DNA of 64,000 bases, taken from assembly GCA_017620335.1 (NCBI GenBank), contig JAFZQO010000049.1, forward strand, positions 1 to 64,000. The letters run 5' to 3'. Position 1 is the first letter of the stretch; each line of letters opens with the position of its first letter. This stretch comes from Bacteroidales bacterium. GTDB lineage: Bacteria; Bacteroidota; Bacteroidia; Bacteroidales; UBA932. The position numbers and the translations under genes are program-made. This document shows positions 54,216-62,980 of the stretch, one piece after another. The notes beneath the pieces were generated by a model. It saw only the letters and a program-made list of their open reading frames with translations, did not search any database and was not told the origin of the DNA.

Positions 54216-55490
54216 ATGGAGATTCTTCTTAAGGGCGGGGCCATCGTGAACGGCTCCGGGACGGTTACGGGCGACATCCTCGTCCGCGACGGCATAATCG
54301 CCGCCGTCGGGACGGACATCGCAGCCCCCGCCGGGGCGGAGGTCCTGGACGTCACTGGTCTGGCTGTCGTCCCCGCTTTCGCCGACATCCACGTGCATTT
54401 CCGTGAGCCTGGATTCACTTACAAGGAGACCATACGCACCGGGTCGATAGCCGCGGCGCGCGGCGGCTACACCGCCGTCTGCGCCATGCCCAACCTCGAT
54501 CCCGTGCCCGACAGCCCTGAGACCCTGGCCGTCGAGCAGGCCGCCATCGACCGCGGCGCGGTTATAGACGTCCTCCCCTACTGCTCCATCACCAAAGGCC
54601 GCATGGGCCTGGAATTGGTTGACTTCAAGGCATTGAAAGACAAGTGCATAGCCTTCTCTGACGACGGCAGCGGAGTGCAGTCGGACGGGATGATGCGCAG
54701 CGCCATGCAGGCCGCCGCACGCGAGGGCGTGATCCTCGCGGCACACTGCGAGGACAACGCCCTGCTGCATGGCGGCTACATTCACGACGGCCGCTACTGC
54801 GCGGCGCACGGGCACAAGGGCATCTGCTCCGAGAGCGAATGGGGGCAGATCGCCCGCGACATTAAGCTCTGCGAAGAGACCGGCTGCCGCTACCACGTCT
54901 GCCACATTTCCACGAAAGAAAGCGTCGCCCTCATACGCGACGCCAAGGCCCGCGGGGTACGCGTCACTTGCGAGACCGCGCCCCACTACCTCGCCCTGTG
55001 CGAGGATGACCTGCAGGAGGACGGGCGCTTCAAGATGAACCCGCCGCTCCGCGGAGCGGAAGACCGCGAAGCGGTGATTGAGGGCCTCGCTGACGGCACC
55101 GTCGACGCGATAGCCACCGACCACGCGCCCCACAGCGCGGAGGAGAAGTCCCGCGGTCTCGCGCACAGCGCGATGGGCATCGTCGGCCTCGAGACCTCCT
55201 TCCCGGTCCTGTACACCACGCTCGTGCTCACCGGCAGGATCAGCCTGGAGAGACTCGTGGAGGCCATGAGCGCGGCTCCGAGGCGCATCTTCCGCCTCGG
55301 CGGAGGCGCCCTCGCACCGGGCATGCCAGCCGACATCACGGTCCTGGACCTTGAAAAAGAATATAATATAGACAGCCGCTCTTTCCTGTCCATGGGAAAG
55401 GCCACCCCCTTCGACGGATGGAAGGTCCGCGGAGAGGTGGTGATGACCATGAAGGACGGCAGGGCGGTATATAACAACTTGACAAAATGA
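54216..55490 (+). CDS. pyrC: Dihydroorotase, class I
   Basis: This enzyme cyclises carbamoyl aspartate to dihydroorotate. The 424 residues have the metal-binding DIHVHFREPG, TGSIAAARGGYT, AMPNLDPVPD, then AHCEDN, CHISTKESV and ATDHAPHS as later zinc ligands. The size fits the class I (PyrC/AllB-like) group. The ATG six bases after the attenuator T run is chosen over an adjacent TTG. It is the first structural gene of the operon and its stop overlaps the carA start. Confidence 0.96.
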   Translation: MEILLKGGAIVNGSGTVTGDILVRDGIIAAVGTDIAAPAGAEVLDVTGLAVVPAFADIHVHFREPGFTYKETIRTGSIAAARGGYTAVCAMPNLDPVPDSPETLAVEQAAIDRGAVIDVLPYCSITKGRMGLELVDFKALKDKCIAFSDDGSGVQSDGMMRSAMQAAAREGVILAAHCEDNALLHGGYIHDGRYCAAHGHKGICSESEWGQIARDIKLCEETGCRYHVCHISTKESVALIRDAKARGVRVTCETAPHYLALCEDDLQEDGRFKMNPPLRGAEDREAVIEGLADGTVDAIATDHAPHSAEEKSRGLAHSAMGIVGLETSFPVLYTTLVLTGRISLERLVEAMSAAPRRIFRLGGGALAPGMPADITVLDLEKEYNIDSRSFLSMGKATPFDGWKVRGEVVMTMKDGRAVYNNLTK

Positions 55491-56569
55491 TAAGACCGGA
55501 AAAGAAATTAGTGCTTGAAAGCGGCCAGGAATTCTACGGCACCGGCTTCGGCGCCGACTGCCGCAGAGTGTGCGAGATCGTCTTCAACACCTCGGTCGTC
55601 GGCTACCAGGAGATCATTTCCGACCCTTCGTACGCCGAACAGATCGTGGTCATGACCTATCCCCTGATAGGCAATTACGGCATCACGGACGAAGACTTCG
55701 AGTCCAGGACCCCGAGCATCGGCGGCCTGGTGGTCCGCGAATGCTGCGACACCCCCAGCAACTTCCGCTATACCAAGACCCTCGAGGAGGAGCTCGAGGA
55801 GCGCGGCATCCCCTGCCTGAGCGGCGTGGACACCCGCATGCTCACCAAGATCATCCGCGACACGGGCCGCCCCATGGCCGCCATCGTGGAGGCTGACATG
55901 CCCCGCGAGGAGGCCCTGGCGCTCATAGCCGCCACCGGGCGTCCTACGGACCTCGTGCGCCGCGTGAGCTGCCGCAAGCGCTGGGTCACCCGTACCTCCG
56001 GTCACAAGTTCCATGTAGTGGCGGTGGATTTCGGCATCAAGTACAGCATCATCAGGCTCCTGAAGGAGCGCGGATGCAACGTCACGATAGTGCCCTTCAA
56101 CGCCTCCGCGGAGGACATCATGGCCTTCAATCCCGACGGCATCCTGCTCTCCAACGGACCCGCCTCGGCCTTTGACGCTCCCGAAGCCTGTAACCTCTTC
56201 GCGGAGCTCAAGGGACGCCGCCCCATCCTCGGCATAGGCCTCGGCATGGAAGCCATAGGCCTGGAGTACGGCGCGGCGCTCACCCCCATGGGCTGCGGCG
56301 TCCACGGCGACCATCCCGTCAGGGACCTCGCCACCGGCCGCATCAACATCGCCGTGCTCAACCAGAGCTACCGCTTCGACACAGTGGAGGGCACTCCCCT
56401 GACGGCCACCCACGCCGCCGTGCCCGAGGGCTACACCCTCGGCTTCGAGAATCCTGCCGACAAGGTCATCGGCTTCCAGTTCCACATGGAGTCGGCCCCC
56501 GGCCCGCAGGACAACGTCAATCTTTTCGACAGGTTCATTAAAATGATGGAGGGACAGTGCAATGCCTAG
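55487..56569 (+). CDS. carA: Carbamoyl-phosphate synthase small subunit with degenerate glutaminase site
   Basis: CarA normally hydrolyses glutamine and feeds ammonia to CarB. The 360 residues include an intact N-terminal domain (FNTSVVGYQEIISDPSYA, LIGNYG, GVDTRMLTKIIR). In the C-terminal class I domain the nucleophile motif GICLGHQ reads GIGLGME: Cys is Gly251, and the next His and Gln are Met and Glu. SQNHG reads NQSYR and HGANHPV reads HGDHPV. His333 and Glu335 of the triad remain (FQFHMES, with Met for Pro). Glutamine hydrolysis is therefore not expected; a structural subunit for ammonia-dependent CarB is the likely role. The reading frame is intact and overlaps carB by eight bases. Confidence 0.93.
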   Translation: MIRPEKKLVLESGQEFYGTGFGADCRRVCEIVFNTSVVGYQEIISDPSYAEQIVVMTYPLIGNYGITDEDFESRTPSIGGLVVRECCDTPSNFRYTKTLEEELEERGIPCLSGVDTRMLTKIIRDTGRPMAAIVEADMPREEALALIAATGRPTDLVRRVSCRKRWVTRTSGHKFHVVAVDFGIKYSIIRLLKERGCNVTIVPFNASAEDIMAFNPDGILLSNGPASAFDAPEACNLFAELKGRRPILGIGLGMEAIGLEYGAALTPMGCGVHGDHPVRDLATGRINIAVLNQSYRFDTVEGTPLTATHAAVPEGYTLGFENPADKVIGFQFHMESAPGPQDNVNLFDRFIKMMEGQCNA

Positions 56570-59500
56570 AAGAACGGATATCAAGAAGGTTATGGTCATA
56601 GGCTCCGGTCCGATCGTGATCGGGCAGGCCGCGGAATTCGACTACGCGGGCACCCAGGCGTGCCTCGCCCTCAAGGAAGAGGGCTATGAGGTCATCCTGG
56701 TCAACTCCAACCCCGCCACCATCATGACCGACACCAACATCGCGGACAAGGTGTACATGGAGCCCCTGAAGCTCGACTACATCGCCAAGATCATCCGCTA
56801 CGAGCGCCCCGACGCCCTCGTGCCCGGCCTCGGCGGACAGACCGGCCTCAACCTAGCCGTCCAGCTCGCCAAGAAGGGCGTCCTGGACGAGTGCGGCGTG
56901 GAGATCCTCGGCACCTCTTTCCAGAATATCGAGAAAGCTGAGGACCGCGAGCTCTTCAAGGAACTCTGCCTCTCGATCGGCGAGCCGGTTATCCCTTCCG
57001 AGATCTGCTACAGCGTCGAGGAAGGCCTTGCGGCGGCGGAAAAGATAGGTTATCCGGTCATCCTCCGCCCGGCTTTCACCCTGGGCGGAACGGGCGGCGG
57101 CTTCGCCTATAACCCGGAGGAGATGACGGACATGATGCGCAACGCGCTTTACCTCTCCCCCGTCCACGAGGTGCTCGTCGAGAAGAGCATCAAGGGCTAC
57201 AAGGAGATCGAATTCGAGGTGATGCGCGACAGCAACGACACCGCCATCGCCATCTGCTCGATGGAGAACATCGACCCTGTGGGCATCCACACGGGCGATT
57301 CGATGGTCGTAGCTCCCGCCCTCACGCTCACCGACAAGGAATACCAGATGCTGCGCGACAGCGCCCTGCGCCTCATCCGCGCCCTGAATATCGCCGGTGG
57401 CTGCAACATCCAGTTCGCGCTCGACCCGCTGTCGTTCAAGTACTATATCATCGAGGTTAACCCGCGCGTGTCGCGTTCTTCGGCCCTGGCATCGAAGGCC
57501 AGCGGCTTCCCCATCGCACGCGTGACCGCCAAGATCGCCGTGGGCCTCACCCTCGACGAGATCACCGTGGCCGGCGCCCCCGCCTGCTGCGAGCCGGCCA
57601 TCGACTACGTCGTGGCCAAGGTCGCCCGCTTCCCCTTCGACAAGTTCAGCGAGGCCTCCAACGAGCTCGGCACCCAGATGAAGGCGACGGGCGAGGTGAT
57701 GTCCATCGGCCGCACGCTGGAGGAGAGCATCCTCAAGGCGATGCGTTCCCTGGAATCGGGCTGCTGCCACATCCACAAGAAGAAGTTCGACGACTGGACC
57801 GAGGAGGCCCTGCTCGAATACATCAGCAAGCCCACCGACGACCGCATCCACGCCATCGCCCAGCTGCTGCGCCTGCGCATCGACCTTTCGCGCATCTACG
57901 ACCGCACGAAGATAGACATGCTCTTCCTGGAGAAGATCTACAACATCGTCCGCATGGAGCGCCGCGTCAAGGCTGCGCCCATGGACGCGGCCATTCTCCG
58001 GGAAGCCAAGAGGATGGGCTTCGGCGACAAGTTCATCGGCCAGCTCTGGGGCGTGTCCGAGGCGGACGTCATCCGCATGCGTTTCCATGAGAACATCATG
58101 CCTGTGTACAAGATGATCGACTCCTGCTGCGCCGAGCACGAGACCTACGTCCCGTACTTCTACTCGACCTACGAGCAGGAGAACGAATCCATCCGCAGCG
58201 ACCGCAGGAAGATCCTGGTGCTCGGCTCAGGCCCCATCCGCATCGGCCAGGGCGTGGAGTTCGACTACTCCACCGTCCACGCCATCTGGGCCATACGCGA
58301 GGCCGGCTACGAGGCCATCATCATCAACAACAACCCCGAGACCGTCTCCACCGACTATACCATCTCCGACAAGCTCTACTTCGAGCCGCTGACCACCGAG
58401 GACGTCATGAACGTCATCATGCTGGAGAAGCCCGAGGGCGTCATCGTCACCCTCGGAGGCCAGACCGCCATCAACCTGGCCGGCCCGCTCGCTGAGTTCG
58501 ACGTGCCGATCATCGGCACCGGTCTGGAGGCCATCGACAACGCGGAGGACCGCAAGCTCTTCGAGCAGATCATGCGCCAGACCGGCATCCGCCAGCCCAA
58601 GGCCCATGCCGTGACCACGGTCGAGGAGGGCGTCAAGGCGGCCGAGGACATCGGCTATCCCGTCCTCGTGCGCCCGAGTTTCGTGCTCGGCGGACGCGCG
58701 ATGATGATCGTGGGCAACGAGGCCACGCTTCGCCATTACCTCCACAACGCTGTGGAAATCAACGAGAAATCCCCCGTCCTCGTGGACAAGTACATCATGG
58801 GCCGCGAGACCGAGGTGGACGCCATCTGCGACGGCGAGAACGTGTTCATCCCCGCCATCATGGAGCATGTCGAGAAGACCGGCATCCACTCCGGCGACAG
58901 CATCAGCGTCTATCCTTCCTTCACCCTCAGCGACAAGGTCAAGAAGGAGATCATCGACGACACGGTCAAGCTCGGCCGCGCCATCGGCATCGTCGGCCTG
59001 TTCAACATCCAGTTCATCGTGGACGGCAACGACGACGTCTATGTGATCGAGGTCAACCCGCGCTCCTCGCGCACCGTTCCTTTCATCTCGAAGTCTACCG
59101 GCATCCCCATGGCGAAGATCGCCACCCGCGTGATGCTAGGGCATTCCCTGAGGGACCAGGGCATCACCGACGTGTATTTCCCGGAGAGGAAGAGGCATTT
59201 CGTCAAGACCCCGGCATTCTCGTTCGGCAAGATCAAGGGCATCGACACCTACCTCTCCCCCGAGATGAAGTCCACCGGCGAGGCCATAGGCTACGACGAC
59301 TCCCTCAACAGGGCCCTCTACAAGTCCCTGCAGGCCTCCGGAATGGATATAAAGGCCTACGGCACCATCTTCGCGACCATCGCGGACAAGGACAAGGAGG
59401 AGGCCCTCCCGCTCATCCGCCGCTTCTACGACCTAGGCTTCAACATCGAGGCCACCAAGGGCACGGCGGCCTTCCTGAAGGAGCACGGCATCCGTACAAG

Positions 59501-59750
59501 GTGCCTGCGCAAGCTCAGCGAGGGCAGCGACGAGATCTACCAGGCCCTGCGCAAGGGCCATGTGAAATACGTGATCAACACCATCGACATCAACCAGAAG
59601 AGCAGCCACCTGGACGGCTATGAGATCCGCCGGACGGCCGTCGAGAACAACGTGACCATCTTCACGGCCCTCGAGACCGTGAGGGTGCTGCTGGACGTCC
59701 TGGAGGAGATCACCCTTGGCATCTCTACTATAGACGAGGAATACAAATGA
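56562..59750 (+). CDS. carB: Carbamoyl-phosphate synthase large subunit
   Basis: The 1062-residue protein makes carbamoyl phosphate from bicarbonate, ATP and ammonia. Two homologous ATP-grasp halves are clear: KVMVIGSGPIVIGQAAEFDY at the start and KILVLGSGPIRIGQGVEFDY near residue 548. Each half has its own substrate loop (RPAFTLGGTGGG and RPSFVLGGRAMM). The C-terminal allosteric domain (about 930-1062) is present. Length and motifs are standard, so the enzyme should keep activity with free ammonia even though CarA lacks its cysteine. Confidence 0.97.
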   Translation: MPRRTDIKKVMVIGSGPIVIGQAAEFDYAGTQACLALKEEGYEVILVNSNPATIMTDTNIADKVYMEPLKLDYIAKIIRYERPDALVPGLGGQTGLNLAVQLAKKGVLDECGVEILGTSFQNIEKAEDRELFKELCLSIGEPVIPSEICYSVEEGLAAAEKIGYPVILRPAFTLGGTGGGFAYNPEEMTDMMRNALYLSPVHEVLVEKSIKGYKEIEFEVMRDSNDTAIAICSMENIDPVGIHTGDSMVVAPALTLTDKEYQMLRDSALRLIRALNIAGGCNIQFALDPLSFKYYIIEVNPRVSRSSALASKASGFPIARVTAKIAVGLTLDEITVAGAPACCEPAIDYVVAKVARFPFDKFSEASNELGTQMKATGEVMSIGRTLEESILKAMRSLESGCCHIHKKKFDDWTEEALLEYISKPTDDRIHAIAQLLRLRIDLSRIYDRTKIDMLFLEKIYNIVRMERRVKAAPMDAAILREAKRMGFGDKFIGQLWGVSEADVIRMRFHENIMPVYKMIDSCCAEHETYVPYFYSTYEQENESIRSDRRKILVLGSGPIRIGQGVEFDYSTVHAIWAIREAGYEAIIINNNPETVSTDYTISDKLYFEPLTTEDVMNVIMLEKPEGVIVTLGGQTAINLAGPLAEFDVPIIGTGLEAIDNAEDRKLFEQIMRQTGIRQPKAHAVTTVEEGVKAAEDIGYPVLVRPSFVLGGRAMMIVGNEATLRHYLHNAVEINEKSPVLVDKYIMGRETEVDAICDGENVFIPAIMEHVEKTGIHSGDSISVYPSFTLSDKVKKEIIDDTVKLGRAIGIVGLFNIQFIVDGNDDVYVIEVNPRSSRTVPFISKSTGIPMAKIATRVMLGHSLRDQGITDVYFPERKRHFVKTPAFSFGKIKGIDTYLSPEMKSTGEAIGYDDSLNRALYKSLQASGMDIKAYGTIFATIADKDKEEALPLIRRFYDLGFNIEATKGTAAFLKEHGIRTRCLRKLSEGSDEIYQALRKGHVKYVINTIDINQKSSHLDGYEIRRTAVENNVTIFTALETVRVLLDVLEEITLGISTIDEEYK

Positions 59751-60484
59751 AAGAAGCGGTCCTGACCATACTGGAGAACCTCCCGATAGCTCCCCGGACG
59801 TACAGGATGAAGCTGTCCGGAGACACCTCGGAGATCCGTTGCAGCGGCGAGTTCGTGCAGTTCGCCATCGACGGGAAGTTCCTCCGCCGCCCCATATCCG
59901 TCCACGACGTGGACTGGGAAACCCTGACCGTCATCTACAAGGTCGTCGGCGAGGGTACAGCCGCCATGGCCGCGATGCTTCCCGGAGATAAACTCAAGGC
60001 CCTGACCGGGCTCGGGAACAGCTTCGACATAGACGCCTGCCGCTCGAAGGCCCTCCTTCTCGGAGGAGGCGTGGGCGCGGCCCCGCTCTACCAGCTTGCG
60101 AAGGAATTATGCTCCCAGAACAAGGCGGTAACCGTCGTCCTGGGCTTCAACAACGCCTCAGAGATCATGCTCGTCGACGAGTTCGAAGGTCTAGGAGCGA
60201 CGGTGTATGTAGCCACGATGGATGGTTCCGCGGGCACGAAGGGTTTCGTGACCGACGTGCTGAGGCTGAAGAACATTCCGTACGATTATTTCTATGCCTG
60301 CGGCCCCATGCCCATGCTGAAGGCCGTCTGCGCGGCCGTCCACTGTCCCGGGGAAGTATCGCTCGAGGAGAGGATGGGCTGCGGCGCGGGCTTCTGCTAT
60401 TGCTGCAGCATACAGACGGTGAATGGCCCGCGCCGCGTCTGCAAGGACGGGCCGGTTTTCAAGAAGGAGGATTTGATATGGTAA
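59747..60484 (+). CDS. pyrK: Dihydroorotate dehydrogenase electron transfer subunit
   Basis: The 245-residue flavoprotein passes electrons from PyrD to NAD. It has an FAD domain (about 1-95, with RRPISVHDVD), an NAD domain (GGGVGAAPLYQLAKEL, CGPMPMLKAV) and a C-terminal 2Fe-2S site with cysteines in RMGCGAGFCYCCSIQ and RVCKDG. It pairs with the class 1B PyrD encoded next, overlapping it by seven bases, and starts over the carB stop. Confidence 0.95.
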   Translation: MKEAVLTILENLPIAPRTYRMKLSGDTSEIRCSGEFVQFAIDGKFLRRPISVHDVDWETLTVIYKVVGEGTAAMAAMLPGDKLKALTGLGNSFDIDACRSKALLLGGGVGAAPLYQLAKELCSQNKAVTVVLGFNNASEIMLVDEFEGLGATVYVATMDGSAGTKGFVTDVLRLKNIPYDYFYACGPMPMLKAVCAAVHCPGEVSLEERMGCGAGFCYCCSIQTVNGPRRVCKDGPVFKKEDLIW

Positions 60485-61389
60485 GGGACCTGTCAGTTTC
60501 GCTCTGCGGCATAAGCCTGCAGAACCCGGTCATACCGGCCAGCGGCACCTTCGGCTTCGGGCTCGAACTGGCGGACAGTTTCGACCTCAACGTCCTGGGA
60601 GCCATATCGTTGAAGGGCACCACCCTGGAGGCCCGGTACGGCAATCCCACACCCCGCGTGGCCGAGTGCACGGAGGGCATGATCAATTCCGTGGGACTCC
60701 AGAACCCGGGCATCGACGTCCTTGTCGGGGAGAAGGTCCCGGCCCTCCGGAAAGTCTACTCACAGCCAGTAATAGCCAACATCAGCGGATTCTCACTGGA
60801 CGAATACAGGACCTGCTGCATGCGGGCCGACGCCTGCGAAGGCATAGACATCATCGAGGTCAACATCTCCTGCCCCAACGTCCACAACGGCGGCATGGCC
60901 TTCGGAACTTCCTGTGAGTCGGCCTCGGAAGTCACGCGGACGGTGAAGGCGGTGTGCCGGAAACCGGTATTCATCAAGCTGAGCCCTAACGTGACGGACA
61001 TCGCGGCCATTGCCCGCGCCTGCGAGGACGCGGGCGCCGACGGCCTGACGCTCGTCAACACCTTCCTCGGGATGCGCATCGACATAGCCCGGCGCAGGCC
61101 GGTGATCGCGAACAAGATGGGAGGATTCTCCGGAAAGGCGATATTCCCCATCGCGCTGAGGATGGTCTACCAGGTCGCGCACGCCTGCAGCATACCTGTG
61201 ATGGGCTGCGGCGGAGTGGCCTCGGCAAGGGACGTCATCGAGATGATGATGGCCGGAGCGACCGCGGTGCAGGTCGGGGCGGAGAACATCCGCAACCCCT
61301 TCGCCTGCCCGCAGATCATCTCCGAACTACCTGGAGTGATGAAAGAACTGAACATAGACAAATTAACTGATATCATAGGAATAGCATGA
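60478..61389 (+). CDS. pyrD: Dihydroorotate dehydrogenase, class 1B catalytic subunit
   Basis: The 303-residue FMN enzyme oxidises dihydroorotate to orotate. It starts [19 protein letters not shown] and has [16 protein letters not shown], the catalytic base Cys in [19 protein letters not shown] and a late [19 protein letters not shown]. The ATG at 60478 lies inside pyrK; the open frame extends further upstream only in the wrong register of pyrK. Being class 1B, it is soluble and NAD-linked. Confidence 0.96.
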   Translation: MVRDLSVSLCGISLQNPVIPASGTFGFGLELADSFDLNVLGAISLKGTTLEARYGNPTPRVAECTEGMINSVGLQNPGIDVLVGEKVPALRKVYSQPVIANISGFSLDEYRTCCMRADACEGIDIIEVNISCPNVHNGGMAFGTSCESASEVTRTVKAVCRKPVFIKLSPNVTDIAAIARACEDAGADGLTLVNTFLGMRIDIARRRPVIANKMGGFSGKAIFPIALRMVYQVAHACSIPVMGCGGVASARDVIEMMMAGATAVQVGAENIRNPFACPQIISELPGVMKELNIDKLTDIIGIA

Positions 61390-62087
61390 ACAGGGATGTA
61401 ATCATAGCCTGCGACTTCAGCAGCAAGGAAGCGACCTTGGAGTTCCTCGACAGGTTCTCCGGCCGCAAGCCCTTCGTCAAGATCGGCATGGAGCTCTTCT
61501 ACGCCGCGGGACCCGACATCGTGCGCGAGGTCAAGGCCCGCGGACACAAGGTCTTCCTGGACCTCAAGCTCCACGACATACCCAATACCGTGAAGAAGGC
61601 GATGAAGGTCCTGTCGGAACTGGACGTGGACATGACCAACGTGCATGCCGCCGGTACTGTCGCGATGATGAGGGCCGCGGTGGAGGGCCTTACCAGGCCC
61701 GACGGCACGCGGCCGCTGCTCATCGCCGTGACGCAGTTGACGTCCACCGGCGAGGATGCGATGCAGAAGGAGCTGCTCATCGATTCGAGCATCAACGACA
61801 CCATAGTGCATTACGCGCGCAACGCGAAGGAAGCCGGACTGGACGGCGTGGTGTGCTCGCCGCTGGAGGCCGGCATGGTCAAGGCCGCCTGCGGCGGTGA
61901 ATTCCTGGCCGTCACGCCGGGCATCCGCTTTGCGGACGCCGCGGCCGACGACCAGGTCCGCATCACCACCCCGGCCCGCGCCCTCGACCTCGGCTCCGAC
62001 TTCATAGTCGTCGGCCGCCCCATCACCGCCGCCCCCGACCCCGTCGCCGCCTACAACCGCTGCCTGGTGGATTTCCTCGCAGGTTAA
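61386..62087 (+). CDS. pyrF: Orotidine-5'-phosphate decarboxylase
   Basis: The 233-residue TIM-barrel enzyme forms UMP. It has [10 protein letters not shown] at the start, the catalytic [11 protein letters not shown] (Asp-Lys-x-x-Asp) and a late [16 protein letters not shown]. It overlaps pyrD by four bases. Its stop codon lies in the left arm of a 26-bp inverted repeat (62079-62200), so the 3' end of the gene is duplicated in inverted form downstream. Confidence 0.96.
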   Translation: MNRDVIIACDFSSKEATLEFLDRFSGRKPFVKIGMELFYAAGPDIVREVKARGHKVFLDLKLHDIPNTVKKAMKVLSELDVDMTNVHAAGTVAMMRAAVEGLTRPDGTRPLLIAVTQLTSTGEDAMQKELLIDSSINDTIVHYARNAKEAGLDGVVCSPLEAGMVKAACGGEFLAVTPGIRFADAAADDQVRITTPARALDLGSDFIVVGRPITAAPDPVAAYNRCLVDFLAG

Positions 62088-62200
62088 GTACTGCCCTGGA
62101 AAACCGTGGCCGCCCGTGGCCTCGTGAACGGGGGGACCGCAAGCGAAGCGCAGCGGTGGGATGAGCGAAGCGAAGTTTTCAAGGGCAGTACTTAACCTGC
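62079..62200. repeat. Long inverted repeat covering the pyrF stop codon
   Basis: The arm at 62079-62104 and the arm at 62175-62200 are complementary at 25 of 26 positions. The left arm contains the last codons and stop of pyrF. The interior (70 bases) has smaller GC hairpins and GCGAAGC words. The remaining DNA to the pyrE start (62201-62341) shows no gene, only a small palindrome, GGCACT-TG-AGTGCC, at 62318-62331. Confidence 0.75.
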
Positions 62201-62341
62201 AGGAGAAAAGGAGAAGAGAAAAAGGCAATGGCGCGTAAATGACAGATAATGAGCCAAATAAGCGTTTACCCATAGGCGATTTAAGGAACAGGTAAAGGAT
62301 TAATTGATTGAAAATAAGGCACTTGAGTGCCATCACTACAT

Positions 62342-62971
62342 ATGAAAAAAACGATCGCAAAGCAGTTGCTGTCCATAGGGGCAGTGTTTTTGAGGCCGGA
62401 GGAGCCGTTTACATGGGCCAGCGGCATCAAGAGCCCGATTTACTGTGACAACCGCCTGACCCTTTCCGCACCGGCGGTGCGTGAGAAGGTCGAGGCCGGA
62501 CTGGCGGAGCTGGTCCGCACGCACCATCCCGACTGCGAAATGATCATGGGCACGTCCACCGCGGGCATAGCCCACGCCGCCATCACCGCGACCATCCTCG
62601 GCCTGCCGATGGGTTACGTGCGCAGCGAGGCCAAGAGCCACGGCCGCACGAACCGCATCGAAGGCCGCATGGACCCCGGCACCAAAGTCGTTGTCATTGA
62701 AGACCTTATCTCCACCGGAGGCAGTGCCATAGAGGTCGTGGAGGCGCTGCGCGAAGCCGGCGCGGAAGTGCTCGGCATCGTCAGCATCTTCACCTACGGC
62801 ATGAAGCGCGGCCTCGAGCGCATCGCCGCCGCCGGCACGGTCAACCACTCCCTCTGCGACCTGGACACCCTTGTGGAGACCGCCGCGGAGGAAGGCTACA
62901 TAGCAGCGGAATGGAAGGACCGCATACTCGCCTTCCGCGACAACCCCTCGGACGAGAGTTGGATTAAATAA
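62342..62971 (+). CDS. pyrE: Orotate phosphoribosyltransferase
   Basis: The 209-residue enzyme makes OMP from orotate and PRPP. It starts [20 protein letters not shown] and has [29 protein letters not shown] (catalytic loop) and the PRPP motif [18 protein letters not shown]. The ATG at 62342 is the usual start; an upstream GTG lies in a small palindrome. It is separated from pyrF by 254 bases and the long inverted repeat, and from pyrB by nine bases. Confidence 0.96.
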   Translation: MKKTIAKQLLSIGAVFLRPEEPFTWASGIKSPIYCDNRLTLSAPAVREKVEAGLAELVRTHHPDCEMIMGTSTAGIAHAAITATILGLPMGYVRSEAKSHGRTNRIEGRMDPGTKVVVIEDLISTGGSAIEVVEALREAGAEVLGIVSIFTYGMKRGLERIAAAGTVNHSLCDLDTLVETAAEEGYIAAEWKDRILAFRDNPSDESWIK

Positions 62972-62980
62972 TAACCAGAT

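Noticed and set aside
56853..58139. 428-codon open frame antisense to carB
   Set aside because: carB is intact on the plus strand, and the antisense product is a low-complexity Asp/Val/His/Leu-rich sequence.
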